From: Lates calcarifer
Taxonomy: Eukaryota; Chordata; Actinopteri; Centropomidae
Length of the DNA: 64,000 nt
Direction: 5' to 3'
NCBI RefSeq assembly: GCF_001640805.2
Contig: NC_066842.1
Span: forward strand, 25,049,894-25,113,893
The stretch's first letter is position 1. Each line of letters begins with the position of its first letter. The notes under the pieces were generated by a model. The model worked only from the letters and a program-made list of their open reading frames with translations, was not told the origin of the DNA and did no database searches. Positions 11,775-25,900 of this stretch are shown piece after piece. The translations under genes and the position numbers were made by a program.

Positions 11775-14700
11775 CACTTACTTACACACACTTACTTACA
11801 CACACAAAACCTTTATGTGGGTGGATCAAACATGGAAATGGTGGAAAGTGCCTCAGGCTCGTTCAGAGAAGTTCCGCCTGTTGTGGAGCTGCATGCATCA
11901 CAGAATATTGATGAGGCAAATAGATTGTTTCCTTCTCTATTCCTGCAGTCTGTGTGTGATGTTGGTGTGTAACCTACAGTTTTCTGAATGTCACACTCAA
12001 CTGTGGGAAGTGTGGACTTTACAGTAGAATATAGTCTGGCTTTTAATGGACGTTTACTAAATATCAGTATTAGTTATAGCCTCACTAAAGTCCAATGTTA
12101 AACCTTCAGAAATCTTTATTTTATTGCTGTGTTGCAGGGGAACAGATTCCAGCCATTTTGTGTTTGTATTTGACATAATGACAACTCAGTGCTGATATAC
12201 ACACTTGGAAAAGACAGTATGGCCAAAATTATGCAGACACATAACATTACAGCCCAGCCATATGTGACTGTTAAACATTGCATTCCAAAATCATGGGCAT
12301 TAATCACAGATATAACAGTCTGCTATCTCCAGGAAAACTTTTCACAAGATTTTGGAACCAAGTGTTATTGTATGATGCAGCACTAATGCTTCCATTTGAA
12401 ATAAGCCAAAACCATGAGAAACAGGCCAAATGACCAAAAGCTTATAAACAGAGGTGTCCACATACTTTTGTGTACATTCTCCTGACATCTATGAATCAAG
12501 GGAGAATAAAGCAGACTGCTTCAATCATATCAAGAATACTCATGCTCTGTGTTTTTCCACTTCTTTATGAGTATGTTTTAAGAACTGAGGAATTTAATTG
12601 CCAAAGTAAATGACATGCTGCGATGTTGCAGTGCACATTAGTCTAACAGTATGGAACTTGGACCAAAACTGGGTCAACAGCCTGTTTGTGCTGATAAATG
12701 TGTGTTTATGAATCTGGTCTCCTTCAGTGAGCCCAGTTTCCTTAAAGGTGAGTCCTTGACTGGAAGCTTTCAAGACTCTCACTGTTGAAACGAAAAGTCT
12801 CTGCTACTTTTTTGGTCTGTGTCTGTTCTGTTGTACCGGCTCTTCCTTCCTATACGGATGTGGATTCGGCTCTGTGACTACCTCTGCTGCCGCTGTAAAG
12901 GTGCGCCTGTAAGGCCCCTCCAGTCCGCCTCTGTGCCTTTTATACAGAATGACGAGTCAGATTAATGACGCAGTATTTGTGACTTGAAAAGGCTGTTTAA
13001 AGTGGCTGTTGTCAGTGAATATGACACACACGCACACAAAACCATTTTTTCTAGGATATAGGCAACTGAAGAATTAGTTTACACTCACTGCATTTATTTT
13101 GTTACCAAGTTTTTTTCACAATGAAATGAAAAGAGAACAGTATAAATCAGTGCTGTAACAACTATGTTACTTTTTATTGGACAATGTTTGAATGCCTGAA
13201 AGTACTGCCATCAACAGCCAGTGTTTTTGATCCCATATAAAAGATATCTTTCAAGGTGGTTACACTTGAACATGGCAGTGAGGTGTCTTGTAGAGGTCTT
13301 GAGGTTTTTGACAGTAATGTGTGACTGTCGTGATAAATCTCTCATAAATGTCAGCATGCTCACAGTCAGCGCTCGTGCTAAGAGGTCAACTTTTCCGTCT
13401 CCTCTGACTCGCCCTGATTTCTGCTTTTCGGTATTTCAGTGCAGTAGATGACACATAATGGCCGGTTTATCCAAGGATGCTGGTCAGCAGATTGACTACA
13501 AATTAGAAGCTAATCATAACTCGATGCAGACCATGTGTCTATCTGGTGACTATCAATCTGACCTCAGTGTCTGCAGTGCAGGACTGAGTCAATGATTTTG
13601 GATAAATCTGCAAATTATTTTTTCAGTTATTATTAACCAAACTGCTGCCAGATTTATAAAGTGTCAAAAACTTGCCAGTGTCTTCAGATGTCATTTTTAG
13701 TTGAACCAAAAGTCAAAAACCCAGAGAAGCTGAACATATGATAATCTGATAATCTATCAGCAGACCTCAGCACAGCGCTGCAGTTTTCCATTGGTGCCAT
13801 GCATGACAGAGCCTGAGAGGCCAGCAATCAATTGTGTTTGCCTCGTGTAGCGTGCAGGACAGTGCACAGTGACTGGGGGTGGGTGGGTTATCAGTCAGCA
13901 GACTGGGAGATAGAGAGAGGCAAATGGAGGAGATGGGGAGGGGATGATGGGATGAAGAGATACATCAGTGGGGAGCAGCAGCTGGAGTGAAGCCTGGCTG
14001 TGATCTGGACTGAGAGTCACTACCTTCACCGCGGCCGGTCCTACATGAGGGACATGATGGATATGATTCAACACGTAGGGGGATTTGTTTGTTTGTGTTG
14101 CCTCGTCTTCATCTACTTAGCTTTATGTTTCTCCATTCGGCTTCATTTGCTGGTCTCTGTTACTTTTCTGTTGTATGATTTGATTTGTTTGATGGATTTT
14201 GGCGGTGTTGACTCCATTTCCTCTTTCCATGCTCCTCGGGGAAAGCCTGTTATTTCTCTCTGCGAGTCTTCCCTCCCCTCACCTCTCTTCTCCTTAAAAC
14301 ACCCTTTTTCCCCTTGTGTATTTATCCCAGCTGTAGTTCACTTCAAAGGGGCTTTGTCGCTGCAGGACACAGAAATGCTAATTGAAGGTTCACAAAAAAA
14401 CAAGGTTTTTCTCACTTTGTGTGCACATAATGACTGTGTGTTTGTGTGCAGCTGCAATTTTTTCCCCTTTGTATTGCTATGTTTACACACACATGACAAA
14501 TACCATAGTATTTGTCATCTCAGGGCTCATCATTTACTAAAAGGTTGTTTATACTGTTACAGGTCTATTCTCTATGCTAAAGATGTAATTTTAGACAAGT
14601 TTGAGAGTGTATGTTCATGCTTTGTGATTCTTGCATTAACAGAAAGTGTGTCTGTGTGTGTTTTCCTTCAGCAGCGGAACCTGGAGGGCTATGTGGGCTT

Positions 14701-17700
14701 CGCCAATCTCCCCAACCAGGTGTACCGGAAGTCAGTCAAAAGAGGTTTTGAGTTTACGCTAATGGTTGTAGGTAAGTTGGAATAATCAACATTGGACCAA
14801 TGAGCGAGGATGTGAATGTGTGTGTTTGCTTCTGCTCTTGTGCAAGTGTGTTCTCCCGAGCCACACCTGTGTATGTACACCTGCCTGTCTATCTGCGTCT
14901 GCTCATCAGTGTGTTTTCATTCTTGTGTGTATGAGGGTCATCAGCACAGGTTGAAAGGCGGCAAAGCATGTGTGGCATCCTGAGCACTCAGCTGCTCAGG
15001 AAAAAGAACTGACAATTTAAAAAGCAGTTTCTGCAGAACGGTGTTTCTCTGCGTGGCTTTTACAATATGTGCAGTGTTGCTCAGTGACTAAGAATGTGTG
15101 CATGTGAAAATATTTCTTGTAAGAGCAGGATTCCCACAGTTTCCCAGGGGAGTTTTCTCTCTGTAACCCCAGGATGCACAATGACATCTGTGTGTTTTGG
15201 ATGATTTGATTTGGAAAGTGAGCCGCAGGATGTCGGTTCAAGTATGAATGAACTCGGATGCAAAATGTGGCTAACAGCATTACAGAGGGAGGGAAGTGGA
15301 CAGAGGAGTAGAGGGATCATGGGTTTGGCTGTGTGTGTGGATACACACACATCAGAGCAGTGTTGTAATGACATATTGAACCATGCTCTGTGTGAAAGGG
15401 GCGCGTAATGAGCAGATATGGATTGTGCAAAGAAATTCCTGTGGAGCTTTTCAGCCATCAGACACATCTTTTCTAAATTATTTTGCCTTCTTTACTCTTC
15501 CTGTGCACACCAAGTGTAGGCCAAGTGTGCACTGTGTAGTTGTATTGGATACAGAATTTTTTATTTGATTGTGACATCTCCATATTGCACTTATTAACAA
15601 TTATTACCATATGTTCCATTTAAATCAGATGGTTCTGGGCTTAAGTGCCATGTCTGCCACATACACCTCTCTGCTATTGGCAGCATCTGGGAGTTAAAAG
15701 TTCTCTGTGCATCATTTCTGTTCCCTGCAAAGACATTCAGACCTTATATGATAACAGCAATTAAAACCTTCTTCAATGTTTATATTGAAAATAGTTTTGT
15801 GACAGATCGATCCTTTAAAGGAAAAGTTCAACAATTAAGGAAATACAGATATTTGGATATCGATACCAATTTCATCTCATGTCTTTGCATTAAATGTAGA
15901 GCCGGAAAAAGTGCCTGGTTAGCTTAGATTAGCATTATAAGCTAGTAGAAACAGCTAGACCAGAGGCCTGTACTATGAAGGGAGTTTAACCTCCTCTGAT
16001 TTAACTCGGGGTTATCAAGGAAAGTCAGGGTTAACAAACCCTGACTGCCTCGATCTGTGTTAGACGGTACTACGACGGTGGTTCAGATGTCGGTAACTTG
16101 AGTTGGTGTTAACTTAATCAGAGTTAGTGCGTCTGCACGGGCGTGCAGCGCATCTCTCAGATGAAGAGCGCACGTTAATTCTGTCAGTTTGTGAGTAATT
16201 TAAAGAGACTCTAACGACAAAATGTAGAGCTGTGGCTGCCAACAAAGACAGGGAGACTTGTTACATGTTCCCTGAGTTCTTTATCTGTAATATGAGACGT
16301 AAGGACACGGAAAATATGTGATGATTTTCCGGATACTTGGATTACAGTCAACACATGGGTCACATGTCTGAGAATGAGCTGTTACTGTTAACGTTGTTCT
16401 GCCTGGAACACTCAGGCTGTATATGTATGAATGTAAAGCTGTTATGTTCAGTATGAACTTCATGTTAACAGTATTTCAGCCTCAGTGGAAACTGAACCTG
16501 GATGAAATAGAAACATTCTATAAAGTGCTACACATTCATATTTCCCATCATTAATACTGCATGTTTTGGTCTGTAGTCTACACTTACAACAGCCTGTCGC
16601 ATTATATTGTCTTTCAGGACAATAATGCCCCCCAGCCCCATTTAAATCATTATTCAAATAATATTGGTGTTAATATTGCATATTATCTCCAATATTATAT
16701 TATATATAATATTATATTATATATAATATTGGAGGTAATATGCAACACTAATGACGCTAAATTCTGGCGCTTGAAAAAACACAAATTAAATAACTGAAAT
16801 TGAAAATAGAAAATATGGAGAATTAAAAAAAAAGCACCATTTATTGGTCCACATACCTCTACCATCCACTACCTTTTTTTTTTTTTTTTTGGTGGGGTTC
16901 GGGGGGACTGACTGAGTCTTTAGACAACCCCTGTCCTGCAGAGTCAGCCTCTCTCAATCGTTGTGCCAGTATTGATTGGTTGCTCCACCTGTGGGGTGGT
17001 ACTTAGGCAGAAGTAACACCGGTAACACTAAGTTAACCACGAACATAAACTGCTCGGAGCAGTTTAGAGATGCAGTGTAAATTACCATGGCAGCAGAACT
17101 CGGGTAAAATCTATCCACCTTTCGTAGTACAGGTTAACCGGGAAGTTACACCTGACGTCACCAAGTTACTCCTGAAGTTGCCCTGATAAGCCAGTAACAT
17201 CGCTTTGTAGTACAGGCCTCTGCTCTGTCTCAAGTCCACATATACACCTGCCATGTCTAAAATGTATAAAACTAACTGATGTACAAAGATGTACAAAACC
17301 AGAAGTGTGTGAGTGACAACAAACAGCAGCCAACACTCTGCTCTGTGCTTCTGTATAGCATCTCTGGTTGAAGGTGTCAGATACAGTTGGTGAGGAGAGG
17401 GTTTGTTTTTGGTTTATGTACAGGCACAAATGCAATGTGACAACAAGACTACAGGAAACTCAAAGTCACTACAACTAGCTATTGTGTCCCAACTAATTGT
17501 ACCAGCATGACTTCAGCTCAGTCTCCTCTTCTCACTTCCCCAGAAATGCTGAACTAGTCCTTTAAAATCCTAACTAGACCAAAGGCTTGAAAACTCTGAT
17601 GGCATCATAAAAAACTTAAATAATTCACATCATGTCTGTGTTTTCTACTGTGCTCGTCTTTGTTTCTGCTCCTTCAAAAATATTCTGGATATTCTGCATC

Positions 17701-20700
17701 TACTTTTTTTTTTTTTACATTGGTCTTAAACACAATTCCAGCTCCTATTAAAATGTTTTAAAAGGTCATAAATCTAAACTCTGTGTATCTTGTGGTGACC
17801 CCGATCAGTCCAGTGAAAGGAGACCGACACTAACACAAAGAGGCGTCCAGCCTTTATTATCTCAGCCTGGGGTTTTAGCTTCCTGTTTAGTAAACAGCCA
17901 CTGTAGAAGAGTAGCAGGAGGGAGACAAAGACAGCAGAGTGATGGCTTGGGAAAGCACTAGAGACAACCACAATCAACTAGATCCTGTTTCAAGCCTTCT
18001 CACACATGGGCCCCTCTGTCTGTCTCTCCAGCTTTCTTGGCTCCCAGTTCCACATACCCCAGCTGATCCAAATTTCCACACATAGCAAATGTGAAGAGCA
18101 CAGCAGTGTGTTCACAATTCAACAGTGTACACATATAGATGAGGATCAGAGGAGATTCTTAGCTGGAGATTGTTCATCACATTTCTGAATGTTTTCTGAA
18201 AGCTCAACTGCAGTTATGGGCTTTTGTTGAACCATGAAATATTGACAAGAGGAAACAGCTGAGGAAACAAAAAATGACCAAACTTCCATATAACATCCTT
18301 TACCCAAAGAGAATGACAGAAATAGAAATTTAAATATAAACTTTTAATTATATAATTAAATGGCCGTATATTTCCATTGACAAAACACAAGGAAACACAA
18401 TTTTATATTTTAGAGTCGAGTAGCTCCTTAATTAAAAATAAGGACAAAGGTGAATTAATAAGACTAAAACAGGGACACGTGGACTCTGATTCTCAGGACT
18501 TCAGGAAGTGGCATGGCATAATTCATACGTGTTTCTTCGCAGCAACCTGATACGTAGGGGCTCTGCCAAAAGTTCTCCTGTAACCTCCTTTAGTGGTCCA
18601 GCTAACCAGCCGCAAACATGCTAGATAAAATGTTTGATTTCAGTATGTGTGTATGCACAGTTCCTGCACTGTAAAAGACAGAATGAGCCAAAAATCAGGA
18701 CTATGAAGTTCGTAAATGTAACCATGATCACAAAACAATGTTATGGAGAAGTGACTGAAAAAAGGAAATACCAGTGTTAGGAAGAGAGTCAGAGGAGCTG
18801 AGTGTTGTGGTTTGAGCAGCAGCCAGCTGGATCTACAGTATACAGCAGACTGTAAAAGTAGGCTGAAGGCTGATTTCAGCACTGCTGTACTTGGCATTGC
18901 TGTGAAGTGTGATAGCTTGGCTCGACTCAGAGGCCCAGTGTTCCTCCATTGTCATTTTGAAACAGACAGATGGTGGAATATGAGAAGACTGAGCTGATGC
19001 CTGCAGGTAACTTGTTCAAATTCCTACAGTTCAGCCAGAGGAAGTCATTTCTGCAGCTGGTTCTTTAAAATGTGAGAATGAAGGGACTTTTGATGATTAA
19101 TATCAACACCTCTTCACCCCCGATAATTAGATACAATCTATATTACAAAAGGCCAGGTATCAAAGTTTCCCTTTTGGCTACTATTATTTATGAACAGATC
19201 AACTGCAGCTATAACTGCTACTTGACTACATTTTGACCTGTTTCAGAGACCATCTCCCTATTTATCAAGGCCTCTGTTTGAGCTGATAGATGTTGTTGAG
19301 CAAGAGTTACTGTAATTTCCGGACTATTGAGTGCACCTGAATAGTAAGCCGCACCCACTAAATTTAAAAAGTAAAAATCTATAAATTAGCGGCATCATTG
19401 TTTAAGCCGCAAGGTTCCAAGCGTGTGAAAAAAGTAGCGGCTTATAGTCCGGAAATTACGGTATTGTCATGGACTGTGTCTCACCTTGTTGTTGACAAAT
19501 TTGTAAAATACTCCAGGAGTTGATGCACTGCAGCTTTATACTTGTCTTCTTGACTACCTCAGCAACCTCTGCCAGGGTGGCAGGGTGAGTGGGTCGGTTC
19601 AGGAGCGCCTCAAAGTGATCTTTCCACAACTCTGGGTTTGCCAGGTCTGTATGGAAGCCTTCCCCGCCATCTGTTCCAACTCCCCACCAGGGATGGGCGA
19701 TATAATATCAATTGTGATATACTGGAAAAAAATCCACATGGTAAGAATTAGTCCCGCAATAATAATGATAATGACTGTAGTTGATGGCATATTTGTGTGT
19801 GCCATGCACTCACAGCCTACAGCTCACATGCAGGAGGACGAACAAGGCAGAAGGGGGAGTTAAAGCTGAGGAGGAGTTCATCGCTAAATGAGGAGCTACC
19901 TTGTTAATCTGGAGCAGACGGGCTGCAAAGAAAAAAGTCTAAAAATCAAGAAATCGTTTATGTTTGCGTTTCTCTCCCCACCTCCCCCATAAAGTGCAAG
20001 AAAAGCTCCTACAAGTGTTAAAAGTTTCTGTAAATCATCCAGACGTCGACCCCAAACGTCTGAAAGTCAGACCAAAATTTCAGCATATTGCTTGCTATCT
20101 GCCAACAGTGGCTCCACTGCTGTGATAACAGAGTGGAATGGGACTATTTTTTTATCGTCATTGTTATCGTAATAAATACTAGAAAATATTGTGATAACAT
20201 TTCAAGTCTATATCGCCCATCCCTACTCCCCACCAGATGGTGATCAGTTGTTCTGTCCTTCTCTTCACCCGAGTGTCCAAGACATACGGCGACAGACCTG
20301 ATGATACAACACAACAGCCAGAGTCACCAAAATTCAAAATCCGAATCTAAATTAGGCCCCAAAATGAACACATTGGCTAGTGCAGCATATTGCTGTATGA
20401 CACATCATGTTTCAGTAAAAGCTGAGGTACACCACTTTTTTGCCAGAGGACCTTGTGTTTTTACTGTGTGCACCCCCACTGTGCCAGCACAGATGATGAA
20501 CAGCCTCTGTGCCACTGGCTGTGCTGTGGTTTTGTGATTTTTGCTCTGATGTGGTATATAGTGTTGTCGTTTTTGGTTTTATATATTAAATCTGTTGGTG
20601 TGGAAGTCATAATGAGTGCGACCACACAGTGTGTGTGTATAGGTGCTTGTCATACCCATGCGGAGCTCTGGGCTCACCAGGAAGCAGCTCTGCTTGTTCT

Positions 20701-22931
20701 GCGGTCAGTTGATCACTCCCTGAGAGAGAACGGCACCAGAAACTGCTCTTCTGGTATTTGTTTCTACTTTACCTCTGTCTTTTCTTCCTCCTCTCTGTCC
20801 AAATCTGTCTTTCCCCTCTCAGTCCGCCTCTCACTGAGGGGGAAAAAGCTGCTTCCTGCCCCTTTGTCCAGCTGGCAGATTGAATAGAAACTCCTGGAAA
20901 GATTAGCAAGATTCAGCGCCAGTGCAGAGGGCTGAACAGAGCCGAGAGTCAGATCAAGACTCAAGAGAACTGGGAGGAGAGGGGAAGCAATGCCTGCTTC
21001 ATGCTGCTTCTGATGTGTTACAAGGCCAGTACTTAACAACCCTGCTGCCCCTGCTTTCTTAAAGCAACTCAGGAGGACGGCACATCAGAAGCTTTTTATG
21101 GGTCTGATCTTGTAAGCAGAGCTGTTAGCTGCAAATGGGACACTGCATTAAAGCTGAACTGGGTCATTTACAGGGTTGTCCAAAGTTTCACTGACTTTTA
21201 GTAATCGTGCTCATTCACTCAGCATTTAGAGTTACTGAAAGAATGCAGTTCTTATCAGGGTGACTGATCCTTTGACACAAACTTGAATCAAACCAAAAAA
21301 GACTACAACTAACAAGTGCTCTTTGGTTGGTGCCAAAATCCCTTCTTGGTACTGATCGAATTGTTGAATTGTCCCAAAACTGGCATTGAATGTCTGGTTA
21401 GAATCAGAATTTAGTTTTAGTATTATAATAATTCTTTTTTTGGATGAAATAGTTACTGATTTAGATCAAAATTTGATACATTTTAAGCTTATTTCTTCTC
21501 TGGCTTGTATTCTTAATTTTTCATTTGGAGAAAAACATAAATGTTTCTGATTGTAAGGTACTGACAAATGCTGATTTTGGTAGTGATAGCGAAGCCTGGG
21601 TATCATGTAAACACACATATTAAAAAAAAAACAATTACAACTACAACCAAAGATTACTCTCACTGTCAAAAAAATCTGTTTAGTCTAATCAGTTAATTGT
21701 TTTATGTTGAATATTACAACTAATTCACAAGTTTACATACTGTAGCTCAAACTAATTACTTAGAGCTGGCAGATGCTCCAAAAAAATTACAGGTTTTCAA
21801 TTAACACTGATATTAAAGACAGAAAAACAGCACGCCCACATTTGAGAAGCTTGAGCAAATGTGTGGTATTTTTAGTCCTGCTAAAAGTGTAGCTAAAGGA
21901 GAGGTGGTGTTGGTCCACCACTTTGGTCCAGCCTGAAATATCAACAGCTACAGACATTTATACAGATGAAGCCTGGTGACTTTGGTGAGCCCACCCTGAC
22001 TTTCCATCCACCACCATGAGGTCGACTCTTTTGTCTTATAGGGTAATGTCAACTATTATAACGACTGATTATTTGGATGGACTGCCATGAAACTTGGTTC
22101 TCACAGTCAGGTTCCTAATTCTAATTCTAATAACTCTTTGATTTAGCACCATCATCAGGTCAAATATTAGTTTATGATGAAATACCTTCAAAACTAATGT
22201 CTTTCCCAAATATTAACACACTAATATGCTAAAGCAATATGGTGAGTCTTGTAAATAATTTATTTCAAAGCTTATCTGAGGCTGATATGAAGTCAGTGTC
22301 TCTTGGAGACTGTCCCTCCACTGGAGGTCAACAAGAAAACACTTGTCCTCCATTATTTTCTTTGAAAATCCATTAAGAAGGGATTTTTTTTAGTGGTTGC
22401 ATTAACAGGGAAGTGATTACAGCAAGCCTGTTTCAGTGTTTAAATGGACACCTGACTATTGTTTGAGGGGAGACTTGAAAAACTGTGAACCCATCCTTTA
22501 ATACCCAGCTATCCACTGATTCCCTATTTGACAAACCTCCTTATAGACCCAAGTCTTCTCTATGAAAGTCTGTGGCCTCTTACACTTGCACACACCTTAG
22601 TTAATAATGTCACAGAGGGTGTTTTTCCTCTGCAAAACACCGTCTTTGATATCATTGATTTGTGGTTTCAGCATTGACGCAACATGCAAATACACAGCAG
22701 TGTAAAACTGGTTTTATGCAAACATGTTTGTTTTCTGATGTGTGTGAGGCCTGTGAATGAAGCAGCCAGTAATGTGTTGGATGAGCTTGAGTGTGTTTTA
22801 CAGTCCAATAGTAGTCTGCCCACTAAGTCAGTATCTGTTCATCTGTCTCACTGATCTGTGTGTGATTGTAAGACTGTTTGCCTGTCCGCCCTGCAGTCTA
22901 TCCTGTTGTTGTTGCACTCCTCTAAGCTGGT

Positions 22932-22981
<50 letters not shown>

Positions 22982-25900
22982 GTCTCTCTGTGTATACAGA
23001 TAAGACAGTCTGACAGGCTTAGGATTGACCGCTTTGCCTACTGACCTTGCAGAAGGGAGTGAGTGAAGGAAGGCTTTAGTCTAGTTAATCTGCTGGTTTA
23101 ACCAGATGCATTAATACACACCGAGCACACGTTCCCTGTTTAGTATATCGACCTCTCTGTGTGAAAACGATCTCACAAATTTTGCTTCTATCTGCTGAAT
23201 CACTCTTATTCCAGTCTCTTACTCTCATCAGGGGTGAAGGACTTCAGCTTTACCCTGCCACTGTCCCTGTTTCACCACCAAAGTCATCTGTAACAAAGAA
23301 AAGAACAAACTGTGGTCGTTAACTCGACAAAGAAGTTGGTGAAATTCTCAAACACCCCAGCCACAGTGAGAACCTACTGACGTGGTGATTAGTGGCTGCC
23401 TGTAATTCCTCATTTAGAATTTCAGTTCTCTCAAACTACATATGCCAGAAAAATGAATAAATATAATTTTTGGAAAAGTACTTTTGTTTTCTTTAATACC
23501 AACTGTTCCCTGAAGAGATTTAAAGACCCTGACCTGCTCATACAGCAGGAGTTAAGACTTGAAAATGAGGCAGCAGATTATGTAAAATATCACACCTCTT
23601 CACATATTTTCTCTCAGGAAACAGACCAGTTGCAGTCTGCAAAATATTAAAGTGTTGCAGTCGGTAGCATTAAGAGATGATCAGCTATCCTCTAATATGT
23701 CTAGAGCTCGGTTCCCTCGTCAACCTTTCCCACTTAACCATTGTCAGAGGTCAAGATGTTGTGGTTCGCCAGTTTGACAGGTGTTTTTATCTACCACAGG
23801 AATGAAACACCTTCATCTGCCAAGAGTTTTTTCTTTGTTACATTTGTAGAAGTACAACATTTAAACCCAAATTGTCTTTTCGTCAGGTGCAGAGGTGTAC
23901 TGACATGTCATTGCTGGAAAGACACAGGTGCAATTAATAACCTTAACGATGGCTGCATACCATTCAGGTGTGTCATTTCCAGAGCCTGAGTATCTGGCTC
24001 ACTGGCATGGTTTAATGGGACACTTTAATGGCACAGAACCATCGTTAGTGTTATTGCTAACACCTGTGCTTTTCCTGCTTTGACAAGTCAAAGTGTCCAA
24101 GGACTAACAAGACTGAAGATCATTTACTGTTTACAGTGGAACTTTCTAACAGCCTGAGATCTGATCAAGTAAACCTTTTTAGCTGAAGTGTTGCAGTTTA
24201 AAGTGTTACACAGTGCAGTTTAATAAAATATCACAAAGTGCGGTTTCAAAATGTCTGTGGCATTGAACCAAAACTAGGGATGCCCTAATCATTTTCTTTT
24301 GGCCCCAATCACAATACAAGGCCTTTAATGCTTGGCATCTACTGTTACTCAAAAACCAAAGTTATTTAACGGGAAACCAATAAAAGCTGTATTAAATGTC
24401 CATCCTCATTTGCTCCACTAAGACAGAATGGGAAGAAAAATTATTCTGGGGCTTACTTTCAGAGGTATTCTGGCAAATCCAATGTGGAGGTGAACCTGGG
24501 GCAAACCCAGAATATGCTAGAAAGATTATATGTCCCATCTGTCCTGGGAATGTCCAGAGATCTCCCAGAAGAAGCTGGAGGAAGCAGTGCAGATGGAAAT
24601 ATGGGCTACCTGGAAGATGAATGGATGGTTGAATGGGCTATTATACTATGTTACATTGCGCAGGTGTTGCTTTTATTGTATCCACACCCTGTATAATGCA
24701 TTACGGGCTACACACAGCTGTGCTTCATGGTCATAAAAAATTTCACTGGCTGGTTAATCTTACAGGCTCTCTGCAGTTTCTCAGCTGCCACGTTCTAGGA
24801 GTGTCACATCCAAAGAATGACAAGTCGATACTTGTGTCCTTTTGCAGGATGACGTTGCCTAGTCACCTTGAAGACAACAAAATTCTCAAACTTGGGCAGT
24901 TACAGTGTCTTGGCATAACTTCAGCAGACTCACAGCTGCTTAATTCCCCCAATGATACAGTCGGCAACACACTGTGGATGCTTGCTTCTCTTGTACAAGA
25001 TGCAACATTCCAGCAGGATATTGTGTGTTTTTGCTATTGTTTTCATCTCTGGTTACATTCTTGTTTAGCAAGAAAAACCTTGGATGTTTTATCAGTTGTA
25101 TTTTGGCTATTCTATATTCATCATAGAGAATACCAAAACATGTACTGAGACGAGTCTTGTGGCTCTGGAAATACATCCTGCTACCCAGAAACCACTTCCT
25201 GTTCTCTAAGCAGGCCAGCCGAAAGTTACAGAATGATGTCATAGTCTCAAGTTCAGCATTTTCTGGTCTGATAACCATCCAAGATCTGTGGTCAGTTGAA
25301 TATGTATTAAGCCATCCATGTTAGAGCTGGACACACTTCCTCGTTATTACTTGACAGCAGCCTTACAAACTCCTCATTACCTCTGGCACAGGCCTCTCTG
25401 TCATTGTGTATGCGTGTGCACATATGGGCTGCATGCTCAGTCAAGCCACTGCAGGCGGGTCTCTCCTTCTTCTTTCTCAGTCTTTCTCAGTGCTCTGCTC
25501 CCGTTCCTTGCGTCTCTATTTTGAGACGCACATGTCTGCTGTGACCCAGCACGTGCCGATTCTGTCAGATTTAGTCTCAGGCTCGGTGGATCACAGCAGA
25601 ACACTCACTCCCTAATTTAAAAAACCAGAGGAAAGTGGGTTGTGTCCCTCCAAGGCTCCTGTAGCCAGCCCATGTGGACCACCTCGGTCAGACTGGGTGC
25701 TGACACAGTTCAGTTTGGATTCTAACTCTCCCATAGGCTCTGCTGGATTTGCAGATCCTTATCTCTCCCAAAACTCTGACCTTTGCCCCCTGTTTAAGCC
25801 AGTTCCATTTAGCCTCAACAATGGAGAATTATCTTTTCCAACAGTCTGGTGTTCGGTAAACATAACTTCCCTCACATCCACCATCCGTCTGTGACTCTGC

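Larger units (their letters stand above)
9863..14671 (+). other. septin7: septin 7 intron 1
   Basis: This 4.8 kb intron contains the end of the CpG-rich block, a (CA)n tract with imperfect CTTACACACA repeats at 11731-11807 and a Tc1/mariner-type remnant at 12218-12476. It also has a G-rich patch at 13870-14060 that precedes a possible alternative first exon. Confidence 0.7.

Noticed and set aside
11591..12027. overlapping frames with Thr-His or Cys-Val runs
   Set aside because: They are translations of the (AC)n microsatellite in septin 7 intron 1.
14000..14785. 261-codon open frame on the plus strand
   Set aside because: It begins at GTG and simply runs through intron sequence into septin 7 exon 2. 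The intronic part is Cys/Phe/Leu-rich and unlike any protein I know. Only the short piece at 14045-14074 is kept as a possible exon.
22935..22974. regular short repeats as a possible CRISPR array
   Set aside because: This and the other tracts are simple dinucleotide microsatellites without spacers, in a vertebrate genome.
24396..25148. cluster of overlapping plus-strand frames
   Set aside because: The first part is explained by a LINE 3' end; the rest lacks similarity and is intronic.
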